Below the pieces are notes generated by a model. The model was given only the letters and a program-made list of their open reading frames with translations, was not told the DNA's origin and did no database searches. A program made the translations under genes and the position numbers. Shown here piece by piece: positions 53,772-62,586 of a stretch of DNA of 64,000 nt. Location of the stretch: the NCBI GenBank assembly GCA_016709995.1, contig JADJLQ010000001.1:2948001-3012000 (forward strand). The letters run 5' to 3'. The stretch comes from Saprospiraceae bacterium. GTDB lineage: Bacteria; Bacteroidota; Bacteroidia; Chitinophagales; Saprospiraceae. Positions within the stretch are counted from its first letter, which is position 1, and every line of letters begins with the position of its first letter.

Positions 53772-54530
53772 ATGCGTATTTTTTTCAGGATATGGTACTG
53801 GTATATCAGCACCCTTGACAAAAATGGAGAAGTAATGTTCATGAACTACGGCTACGCAGACAATGAGCAGCCCATCACTCTCAAAGTGTCAGATGAGAAA
53901 AACAGATATTCCGCGCAACTATATCATCTGGTAGCTACCGGAGTCGATATTTCAGGAAAAGATATACTGGAAGTAGGTGCCGGCAGAGGGGGTGGGTTAG
54001 ATTATTTGTTCCGGTATTTACATCCGGGATCTGCCACAGGAATAGACTTAAATGAAAAGGCTGTTCAATTTTGCAATCGGCGTTACCAGAATGAAAGCAT
54101 TAAGTTTTTGCAGGCAGATGCTGAAAATTTGAGTTTCGAAGACTGTAGTTTCGATGTCCTCCTCAATGTAGAGTCCTCGCATGGCTACCCCCACATGGAT
54201 AAATTTCTCGCTCAGGTACACCGGGTTTTAAAACCGGGAGGTTATTTCCTGTTTGCTGACTTTAGACTTCAGGAGGACATCAAAACTTTAAAAGCACAAC
54301 TAGGCTCCTCTAATTTGATTATCATACGTGAAAAAAATATTACAGATCACGTATTTGAGGCTCTTACAAAAACTACGAACGAACGATTGTCATTAATACA
54401 AAAATTGGTACCCACCTTTTTACACGGTATAGCAAAAAAATTTGCCGCCATACAAGGCAGTTCGATGTTTGAAGCCTTTGCCAATCATCAGTATGAATAC
54501 CTGTATTTCGTATTAAAAAAACCTGAATAA
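53772..54530 (+). CDS. SAM-dependent methyltransferase
   Basis: Protein of 252 residues from the ATG at 53772; an upstream TTG and a GTG in frame are less likely. A hydrophobic start (RIFFRIWYWYIS) may anchor it to the membrane. DILEVGAGRGGGLDYLFRYL is the SAM-binding loop, ATGIDLNEKAVQFCNRRY binds the adenosyl, and VLLNVESSHGYPHMDKFLAQV then RVLKPGGYFLFADFR are the standard strand-4/5 features of methyltransferase type 11. It resembles lipid- and sterol-type methyltransferases of actinobacteria. Divergent from the creatininase gene; substrate unknown. Confidence 0.87.
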   Translation: MRIFFRIWYWYISTLDKNGEVMFMNYGYADNEQPITLKVSDEKNRYSAQLYHLVATGVDISGKDILEVGAGRGGGLDYLFRYLHPGSATGIDLNEKAVQFCNRRYQNESIKFLQADAENLSFEDCSFDVLLNVESSHGYPHMDKFLAQVHRVLKPGGYFLFADFRLQEDIKTLKAQLGSSNLIIIREKNITDHVFEALTKTTNERLSLIQKLVPTFLHGIAKKFAAIQGSSMFEAFANHQYEYLYFVLKKPE

Positions 54531-54545
54531 ACCTTTTATTTAAGC

Positions 54546-55991
54546 TCAGTTTCCTCTCACTCCTGTCCCCTTTTTATTTGTCAGGTCGTCCCCCAGGTCT
54601 GCCCTTGCGACTTCGCCTAGTTTCATCAATTCAGCGACGACTTCAGGGTTGAATTCGGATACATCATACTGCTCCGCAGGATCGCGTCGCAAGTCATATA
54701 AGCCTGCAGCAATAGCCACATTTTCAGGAGCAGGACCGGGGAATCCGTCTTTTCCAGGCTTTTGATTCAAATAGGATCGACCAGGATGCGGAAATACATA
54801 CTTCCAATGATCTTTGCGCACTGCTTCGAGGGCATTCTTGCGGTAATAATAATAAAAAGTAGTTCTAGGGGATGGTGAAGCAGGGTGAAACAACAAGGTA
54901 GAAATATCCAAGCCATCAATTTTATGTTCCGGCAGCGAGGCATCAGTCAGTTTGGCAATAGTGGGAAATAAATCAATCGTGGAACATAACTGATTGCAGA
55001 TCTTTCCCTCCGGGATGACTGACTGCCATCTCACTATACAAGGTTCACGCTGGCCTCCTTCAAATGAAGTTCCTTTGCCCTCACGAAGGCCTCCTGCACT
55101 GCCAGCATGATTGCCAAAATTGAGCCAGGGACCATTGTCGCTGGTGACGATGACCAGCGTGTTTTTATCCAGTTTATTTTTGGTCAACGCTTTCATCACT
55201 TCTCCTACGGACCAATCCAATTCCTGCACCACATCGCCATAGGTGCCTTGTCGACTCGATCCTTTAAAATCTTTGGATGCAGCGATCGGGACATGGGGCA
55301 TGCTGTGCGGCATGTACAGGAAAAAAGGACCCTTTTTATTTCGCTCAATGAAAGAAATGGCTTTCTGGGTATACCTTTTGGTCAGTAGTGCCTGATCATC
55401 CAGCGTGAGCACTGAGTCCGCTATATCATTGCCATCAATTAAGGGGAGCGTTGGAAACCTCAGCTTATTTGCAGCGGTTGCAGGTTTGCCATCATAATCA
55501 ACCGGCCACATATCATTGGAATAAGGTATGCCAAAGTATTCATCAAAGCCATGTTGCAAAGGAAGATATTCTTTTTTGTCGCCCAGATGCCATTTGCCAT
55601 ATATTGCTGTATGGTACCCTTTTTGTTTAAGCAATTGTGCCATGGTAGTTTCTCCACTGCTGATACCTGTATTGGCACCTGGAAACAAAGCACCACTGAT
55701 TCCAATCCGGTTGGGATAACAACCCGTCATCAACGCCGCCCTCGAAGCTGAACAAACCGCCTGGGCTGAAAGAAAATTGGTAAATCGGATGCCCTCTGAA
55801 GCCAACCGATCCAGGTTAGGCGTCAAAATATCCAAAGCGCCATAACACGACAAGTCACCATATCCCAAGTCATCAAAAAAAATAAGCACGATATTGGGCA
55901 CGACCGGTTTGGATTTTTCTATAAATGCATAGGCACTCATCCCGAGGATTGTAGCCAGCAACAAGTATCGTAATTGTTTCGATGTAAACAT
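54546..55991 (-). CDS. Secreted arylsulfatase (S1 family)
   Basis: Exported sulfatase of 481 residues with an N-terminal signal or anchor (about 8-24). NIVLIFFDDLGYGDLSCYG gives the metal Asp pair, AVCSASRAALMTGCYPNR the CxASR Cys that becomes formylglycine, GYHTAIYGKWHLGD the Lys-Trp-His substrate site and VIVTSDNGPWLNFGNHAG the distal Asp-Asn metal pair. The near-complete resemblance to arylsulfatase A-like enzymes suggests release of sulfate from sulfated polysaccharides. It is the second sulfatase of this window. The maturation enzyme must be elsewhere, since the FGE-fold protein at 2.9 kb lacks its cysteines. Confidence 0.92.
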   Translation of the reverse strand: MFTSKQLRYLLLATILGMSAYAFIEKSKPVVPNIVLIFFDDLGYGDLSCYGALDILTPNLDRLASEGIRFTNFLSAQAVCSASRAALMTGCYPNRIGISGALFPGANTGISSGETTMAQLLKQKGYHTAIYGKWHLGDKKEYLPLQHGFDEYFGIPYSNDMWPVDYDGKPATAANKLRFPTLPLIDGNDIADSVLTLDDQALLTKRYTQKAISFIERNKKGPFFLYMPHSMPHVPIAASKDFKGSSRQGTYGDVVQELDWSVGEVMKALTKNKLDKNTLVIVTSDNGPWLNFGNHAGSAGGLREGKGTSFEGGQREPCIVRWQSVIPEGKICNQLCSTIDLFPTIAKLTDASLPEHKIDGLDISTLLFHPASPSPRTTFYYYYRKNALEAVRKDHWKYVFPHPGRSYLNQKPGKDGFPGPAPENVAIAAGLYDLRRDPAEQYDVSEFNPEVVAELMKLGEVARADLGDDLTNKKGTGVRGN

Positions 55992-56094
55992 GTTGATTAA
56001 AATTTATCTAAAATATTAAATTCAAAACTTATAGATTATGCAAATATCCATAAATTAATATTAGACTTAAGCCATAGCAAAATGGACAATATGA

Positions 56095-56857
56095 TCACAC
56101 CCCGGCAATCCTGCGCTTGTACTCACTTAATGCATCCTCCAGTCGTTCTTTGGCAGTCTCATCTCCAGGCACATTGTGCGACGGATGGATATACAGCTTA
56201 ACGCCTCGTTCTGCCAATATTTCGGCTACAGTCACCACCGTCATCCATACCGTAGTGATAAAGGCCATGGTGGACACCGGACCGACTTTATCTATATGAT
56301 TTTTTAATGGCACAGAAGCGTCGCCCACCGGAGCACAGGTATCTACCACCAAATCAGCTATATCGAATATGGTCTTGCCACTAGAGTGTCGGGATACCTT
56401 GCCTTTGGCAGCAGCTGCCGAGCCATAGGCGATCACTTTCATCCCTTTTTTCTTGGCTTCCAGGGCTACATCGATATTGACATTATTGATACCAGAGTGA
56501 GAAAATATCCACATGGTATCGCGGGGGTCAAAAGTATATCCTTTCATGATCTCAACACCATATCCTTCTACACGCTCTAAAAATACAAATTGGTGCACCC
56601 CAATCTCTCCGGTGATGCGGGTAAAAAAAAGTCAGGGGCAGCTCGACCATAGGATGAAATCCTACAAAACCACCGATTCGTGGATACATTTCCTCTACCG
56701 GTATGGTCGCGTGGCCACAGCCAAAAGTATGCACCCACCTGCCGGCTTCTATACTATCAGCCATGATAACTGCAGCCTGGTGTATTTGTTCCATTTGAGT
56801 TTCTTCGATGCGAGACATGATCTCCAGTGCGTTGGTCAGCCATTGTTTTGCAAGCAT
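56095..56857 (-). pseudogene. SIS-domain sugar isomerase-like gene (UPF0309), frameshifted
   Basis: The ATG at 56857 opens a SIS protein: HTFGCGHATIPVEEMYPRIG is the phosphosugar-binding part. At 56623-56630 eight A on the plus strand (T on the coding strand) shift the frame; with seven, the protein continues FFTRITGEIGVHQFVFLERV and runs to 56095, with IFSHSGINNVNIDVALEAKK as the second SIS motif, giving about 253 residues, the usual family length. UPF0309/AgaS-like SIS proteins act on amino-sugar phosphates. It lies 23 bp after the MFS gene and two genes after a ROK kinase. Either sequence error, slippage or real inactivation. Confidence 0.75.
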
Positions 56858-56880
56858 ATTCGTATTTAATTTTTTAGTGA

Positions 56881-58025
56881 TTATATATTTGATTTTTTGA
56901 ACACTCCGTAGGACAATACTGCCATCAAGGTAAACAAGGCGAATAATACTGCCGGGTAATACTGCATACCAAAACTTCTGCGATCCAACCCATACCATAA
57001 TTCATCATCATATTTCCAAATAAAGCTATCGTAAGTACCAATCCAAAGGCAGTCCCGGAAAACTGAGCATATCTGCCACCCAATATAGCGAGCATCACCG
57101 GAAATCCTGCTGCCAACCCTCCACCACAGACGACCAATCCTATCACGGCATGAGCAAAAGATCCAGCCAATTGTATAATCAAACAACCGATACCCAACAT
57201 AATAAAAGACATCATCATGATCTTTGCTGAGGATATAGTGCGAAATACACTCCCCAACAATAATCTGATGACCGCCATACCTACTACAAATAAGGATAAT
57301 CCATACAGTGCATTGCTCTCCGTAGCCAGCCACTGCTGTGACAAATAAAGCGTAGTCCAGTTATTGATGACACCTTCAAAGCTACTTTGACAAAACAGAA
57401 AAAAACCAATCAGTAATAATAGAGGCTCTTTGATCAATTTTATTGAATGCCGGACAGACATTTGACCGGAATGTTTCGCTTCCGGATACTTAGTCAATAG
57501 TATGAAAGTACCAATCAGCACAGGCAGTATACTTACCCCAGACAGGATACTTTGAAAGGAATATAACTTATTTAATATGCCCAGCAGCAGAGGCATACCC
57601 AAGGCACCCAAAGCAAAGAATACCCCCAATAAACTCAGATTGGCTGCTTTGTGTGATTCACTGATATCCGACACCACTGCATTGGTTGCCCCGTTGATAG
57701 CACCACCTCCAAAGCCAAATAGAAATACACAAATTTTTAACACGCATAAAGTTCCGGCATGAGCAATTCCCTGAAAACCAATAAACATCAGGAAACAAGA
57801 CAAGACTAAAAACACCTTGTATCCATACCGATCACAGACAGGCCCGAATACCAGGGAGCCTAAGAGGATGCCAAGGGGCAAAATTGAAAATAAGGTGCCG
57901 GAAGAAATTTTATCCAGATGGAATTTTTCCTGCAATCCGATAGCCACAGAGCCCAGCGTGATCAATCCAATCCCGAACAGCAACATGCCCAGGCAGGCAG
58001 AGATAAAAACACGTTTTGATTGCAT
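56881..58025 (-). pseudogene. MFS transporter, frameshifted near the C-terminus
   Basis: Carrier with about twelve helices, reading from the ATG at 58025 in one frame to about 56975. There four T on the coding strand (56971-56974), where five are needed, move it out of frame and to a stop at 56925. Restoring one base gives the continuation EVFGMQYYPAVLFALFTLM and a last helix ending GVFKKSNI at 56881, completing helix 12. LGSLVFGPVCDRYGYKVFLV is motif A. It lies 22 bp after the ROK gene and 23 bp before the SIS gene. With them it suggests uptake of an amino sugar or other hexose, by position only. Confidence 0.78.
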
Positions 58026-58047
58026 GGATGGCTACCTGACTTTTAAT

Positions 58048-58986
58048 TTATGGTGAAGATACGTTGCTTAAAGCCAGGTAGGCTGCTCCGTACAAAGGGG
58101 TGTCACTACCAAGGACAGAAGGGGCAAAACGGACCTGGGTCATGCTGATGGGCTGGGCCCAAAGACTCGCTTCAGCTTTGATAGCATCCAAAAACTGCAA
58201 TGCCGGTCCAAAGACACCTCCTCCAAAAATAATTTTCTCCGGATTAAAAATACTGATCAGGTTGGCGCATGCCATGCCCCAATACTGTACGCATTGTTTC
58301 AATACTTCCACGGCCACCGGATCACCAGCCGAAAACGCATCAAACACCTCATGAGCAGTAATTTTAGAATGAAGGAGTCTTCCTCCATAACCTTGATTTT
58401 CTTCTACTAACTCCTGAGCTAACCGTGCTATTCCATCCCCGGAAGCATAGTATTCAAAACACCCGCAGGCATCATACTTTTGACTATATGGTTTTTGAAG
58501 GGCCATCCATCCGATCGCGCCGGATATATCGTGTGCTCCATGTAATATCTTGTGATCTGCCAGAATGCCGGCTCCTATTCCGGTCCCAATGGTCAGGAAA
58601 ATGGCATCCGAACATCCTTGAGCATTGCCTTGCCATACTTCTCCCAGGATACAACAGGCTCTATCGCTGTCGATGATCACCGGGATGCCAGGTACAGCCG
58701 ATTGGACTTTGGACTGCAGGGGATAATCTTCCCAGTCATTGATATTGGGAGCCCATACACTTCCTGTCTTTTTTCTACTGATCCCAGGAACTGAAATCCC
58801 AATTCCAGAAATGATTTCGTGCTCTTCGTGTAACATTTCCAGGACAAGGTCCACAATCATAGAACCTACTGAATCACCTTCAGCATCATCAAGCATAGTT
58901 ATTTTTCTATGAACCAACTCACCATTTTGAAGAAACAAGGCAGCTGCTATTTTCGTGCCTCCCAAATCAATTGCGATCACTGCCAT
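58048..58986 (-). CDS. ROK family sugar kinase
   Basis: Cytoplasmic kinase of 312 residues. VIAIDLGGTKIAAALF is the phosphate-1 motif, FLTIGTGIGAGILAD the phosphate-2 motif, and KIIFGGGVFGP the adenosine motif. The ROK zinc-binding and Glu/His substrate region reads HGAHDISGAIGWMALQ and CGCFEYYASGDGIARLA, with the GCxE-type signature. Substrates in the family include glucose, N-acetylglucosamine, N-acetylmannosamine and fructose; the linked SIS gene hints at an amino sugar. It starts a run with the MFS and SIS genes and follows a YiiX-like gene by 28 bp. Confidence 0.9.
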   Translation of the reverse strand: MAVIAIDLGGTKIAAALFLQNGELVHRKITMLDDAEGDSVGSMIVDLVLEMLHEEHEIISGIGISVPGISRKKTGSVWAPNINDWEDYPLQSKVQSAVPGIPVIIDSDRACCILGEVWQGNAQGCSDAIFLTIGTGIGAGILADHKILHGAHDISGAIGWMALQKPYSQKYDACGCFEYYASGDGIARLAQELVEENQGYGGRLLHSKITAHEVFDAFSAGDPVAVEVLKQCVQYWGMACANLISIFNPEKIIFGGGVFGPALQFLDAIKAEASLWAQPISMTQVRFAPSVLGSDTPLYGAAYLALSNVSSP

Positions 58987-59014
58987 GTTTAATTTCTGGT
59001 TATGGAATAATCTA

Positions 59015-59605
59015 TTAAAGTATCCTATATTTCACTTGGATTCTATGATCTTTATACACCTCTTCCGGGCTGATATACGTGTCATTGTAATGGATCACTA
59101 CACCAGATTTGGCCAGGATGTCACGCACTAATTCGCTACATATATACGCCCTGTTTTTCTCTCGTCTGCTGATTCTTAATAATATACGAACCATTATTCT
59201 GGCGATCTCGTAATTGTCATAAGGTCTGGTCAGTTCGTCCAAACCAAAACTTATTCCTCTGTTCAAGTTTTCTTTTGGGATAGGTTCTTTGAGTTGTGCG
59301 ACCACGATCTGCCCTTTATATGGACGCCTTTTGCCGTTATAATCTTTAATGTATTTAGAGAGAGGTATGAGTCGGATACCGATATACGGCTCCGCTTCCA
59401 GGAGCATGACTCTACCCAGTTCCTGATCTACATAGACGACTGCCACATGACTCCACACACTCTTGGTCAGATTCTGAATGGCTCCAGAAAACAGGTAACT
59501 TCCAGAGCTAAAAAAAAGATCACCCGTTTTAAGAAAAGGTCTGATTTTATCATAAGGAATGATAGGTAGCTTTTTGAGTTCTGCTTTAGTAATCGCTTCT
59601 GCCAT
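59015..59605 (-). CDS. YiiX/YebB-like permuted papain-fold cysteine hydrolase
   Basis: Protein of 196 residues. The permuted NlpC/P60 (YiiX/YebB-like) fold is seen in FLKTGDLFFSSGSYLFS, KSVWSHVAVVYVD (catalytic His) and, late in the chain, NRAYICSELVRDILAK (catalytic Cys), the circularly permuted order. No signal peptide is evident, so it may be cytoplasmic, or exported by another route. Members cleave peptidoglycan peptides or lipid amide/ester bonds. It is 28 bp upstream of the ROK gene on the same strand and may share a transcript with the sugar operon, which would fit recycling of cell-wall amino sugars (inference). Confidence 0.85.
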   Translation of the reverse strand: MAEAITKAELKKLPIIPYDKIRPFLKTGDLFFSSGSYLFSGAIQNLTKSVWSHVAVVYVDQELGRVMLLEAEPYIGIRLIPLSKYIKDYNGKRRPYKGQIVVAQLKEPIPKENLNRGISFGLDELTRPYDNYEIARIMVRILLRISRREKNRAYICSELVRDILAKSGVVIHYNDTYISPEEVYKDHRIQVKYRIL

Positions 59606-59759
59606 AGATCGGTAAAACTAAAAAAAATATACTCAAAACCTATCAATACACCCCCATATTTGCCTAAAATAAAAGTATCAAAACTGGTAAAGCATTATAC
59701 TCCCCAGTCGCTTCAAAGGCCTGATAAGCAGGGATCAGCATTCGGTAAGCTAATTAATT

Positions 59760-61024
59760 TTATTGGGTTCTGATTCCATTGCTCACAAAGGTGATTTTTG
59801 AACCATCAGGAGACCAGCCATTGACCTCAAAACAGCCTTTACCTCCAAAAAATAAGCGATGGTCCTGGGACCACCTCCGGTGAGAGGCAATAATTTGAGA
59901 GCTACTCTTTGATAGGCTACAGGCATTTTGGGATTGACATCATGCGGGTATGCCAGGTAGACGATAGATTTTTTGTCAGGAGAAAGGTGAGGGTACCAGG
60001 CGTGGTTAGCGTCATACGTGAGTTGTTGGGCGCCGGACCCATCTGGTTTTTTTCGCCAGATCTGATTGGTGCCGGATTTGGCATCGTTGTAATATATAAA
60101 CTGTCCGTCAGATTCAGTTACAGGTAAGATACTGGCATTTGATAGGGATGCTGGGGATCCACCTGCCGCAGGAATACGAAAGCTCTTTCCATTTTCCATA
60201 TATTGAAGCGATTTGCCATCTTTAGAAAAAGCAGCAGCGGTAATGGCCACAGGGGTTTCATACATGATCTTGGTATTGCCGGTATTAACATCCAACATTT
60301 CCAGCCTGGATCCTATCCGGACACTATCATAATTCACGGTCTGTACATAGTGATTTGGGTTCCAATCAGGAGCTATAGGGGTAGAGACACGCACATTCCA
60401 CACACGTGCTTCTTGCATACCATCAGGATCATGTGCCAATGCATAAGGACCTATCAATACCTCATCTTTTAATGTGGGCAGGTCGACCGTACCCATTTCT
60501 TCAAATGCTTCCCCCGGATGAGCTATGCGCATCGTGATTTTTTTGCCAATCCGCTCTAACTGAATGATATTTTCTCCAAAGTATTGTTTGGCAAAAAATA
60601 TTTCCTCTTCAGGGTCACGCATATAAGCCCCGCGCAGTGGTCGCCATTGTATCACGACGAGTCCATCGCCGTGCAAACAAGTGTTGACACTGACAGCATC
60701 ATGGTCAGTTGATTCACGAATCATCCACCCTGTCTTGCGGTGGCCATTGCCTCCATCATTGCCTATGAGTTGAAAATTAGCTGTCAATAAAAAATCACCT
60801 TTGATCTTTTTATACAGAAAATGAAACTCATCATGGTTAAACCAAATATTGGATCCTCCACCCTTCAGCGTATAGGTTTGAGTAGTTGGATCATAACCGG
60901 CTGAGCCTTTTATTTTAGGATTGCCTATGTCTTCAGACTTTTCGAACTGGCCTATTTGAGCATTTAAATAGTGGAGACCGGTAAGAGATAACACAAAAAA
61001 TATAATGATAGTATTTTTAATCAT
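59760..61024 (-). pseudogene. Exported TolB-like propeller protein, frameshifted at its C-terminus
   Basis: Exported protein with a signal peptide (1-22, ending YLNAQ). Residues about 30-210 form a concanavalin-like lectin fold (DUF1349-type: SNIWFNHDEFHFLYKKI, RKTGWMIREST); after about 235 come TolB/PD40 propeller repeats (AWYPHLSPDKKSIVYLAYP). At 59847-59852 six A stand where seven are needed; as written, the frame ends at 59783 in unlike sequence. With one more base it reads FFGGKGCFEVNGWSPDGSKITF and ends at 59760, the expected last blade. Hence annotated as a broken 421-codon gene. It is a single gene and probably binds or senses a polysaccharide. Confidence 0.75.
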
Positions 61025-61317
61025 GGTGTAGGATTATAAAAAAATAGCTGATGGGCATAGATATATTAAGATTCAATTTGGGCATGAACTTCTTAGCTTT
61101 TAAATATAGGACATCTTCATCTTTGATTTGTAATAAATGATAAAAATCCAATAAATGATTACTTTTTACAGATTATTTTATCCCTTCATAATACTATTCG
61201 AAACATAATTAGAATTTAGCTTAAGACTTCATGATCATATTTTAATTAAGGCGTAAACCCAAATCCTGATTGTTGACTTTTTTACCTAAATTAGACGACT
61301 CTTTAAAACATTATCTC

Positions 61318-62448
61318 ATGGAAATCAATCGACGCGAATTTATACGCTCTTCTTCCCTGGCTACTGCCGGTCTCCTGACCCATCCTTCCCAAATATTAAA
61401 AACCAAAAACAAATTGCCGCGGTGGAAAGGATTTAATTTTCTTGATTTCTTTTCTCCCAATCCCTACAATGGTCACAATGCTACTCCAGAAGTTTTTTTT
61501 CAATGGATGGCTGATTGGGGATTTGATTTTGTAAGGATACCGATGGCCTATCCCTCATATCTCAAATTTGATCGATCCAGAAATATCCTTCCGGAGGAAA
61601 CCAGAAATATCGATTCTGCGGTGACTGATAAAATAGAACAACTGGTGTTTAACGCTCAAAAACATGGCTTACATGTCTCCCTCAATCTGCACCGGGCTCC
61701 CGGTTATTGTATCAACGCAGGATTTCACGAACCTTACAATCTATGGACTGATGCACAAGCCTTAGATGATTTTTGTTTTCATTGGGAGTTTTGGGCAAAA
61801 CGATTTAAAAACACCTCCAAGAAAAAATCAGTTTTGATTTGCTTAATGAACCTGCCTGGCGCGATGATATGAATGATCAATTAGGAAAAAAACAGCCTTG
61901 CCAGGGAAGTCTATCGAAAAATAGTTTTCGCAGCATACAACACCATCAAAAAAGTCAATAAAAAACACCTCATCATCGCAGATGGCAATAATGTAGGCAA
62001 AGATGTCACCCCTGAGCTCACCGACCTGGATATAGCACAAAGCTGTCGTGGATATGTACCTTCTATCATCTCTCATTATAAAGCAGGCTGGGTATATAAA
62101 GATCCCGAAAGCCTGCCTACTCCAGTATGGCCTGGCAGAGTGGGTGACCAGGATCTCAGCAGAAAAATGCTCGAAGATCTATATGCCCCCTGGATCAAAC
62201 TGGCACAAAGTGGTATCGGGGTGCATTGTGGCGAATGTGGTTGTTTTAATAAGACCCCTCATGAAGTATTCCTGGCATGGTTTACGGATGTGCTCGATAT
62301 ACTCGGTACCCATGACATTGGTTTCGCCCTCTGGGAATTTAAAGGATCCTTTGGCCTCATCGATTCTGGACGCACTGATGTCGGGTACGAAGACTGGCAT
62401 GGATACAAATTGGACAGAAAGTTATTGACGATGTTACAGAAAGCCTGA
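61318..62448 (+). pseudogene. Tat-exported GH5-like glycoside hydrolase, two frameshifts
   Basis: The ATG at 61318 starts MEINRREFIRSSS, a twin-arginine signal. The GH5-type barrel follows: FDFVRIPMAYPSY, HGLHVSLNLHRAPGY. At 61822-61827 six A stand for seven; with one more base the chain reads ISFDLLNEPAWRDDMNDQLG, with the NEP acid/base Glu. At 61886-61892 seven A stand for eight; restoring a base gives SLAREVYRKIVFAAYNTI and then continues to GFALWEFKGSFGLIDSG (nucleophile Glu) and the stop at 62448. Together about 376 codons, a normal family length. Both lesions are single-base losses in A runs. Cellulase/mannanase-like; the exact substrate is open. Confidence 0.75.
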
Positions 62449-62574
62449 TGTTTGGGTAGACCTATTTTTTTTTATGGATGCATGGTAAAAAAACTGGTCA
62501 TCACATCGCTAAAAAACTCGTCTGAATGACCTAAATAGCATTGAAGTAAACATATTCAATTCCCTCCATCATAG

Positions 62575-62582
62575 TACCTTTG
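62575..62582 (+). promoter_or_regulatory. TAnnTTTG -7 element abutting the nadE start
   Basis: TACCTTTG is followed by ACTT and then the ATG at 62587, suggesting a leaderless mRNA for NAD synthetase. Confidence 0.5.
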
Positions 62583-62586
62583 ACTT

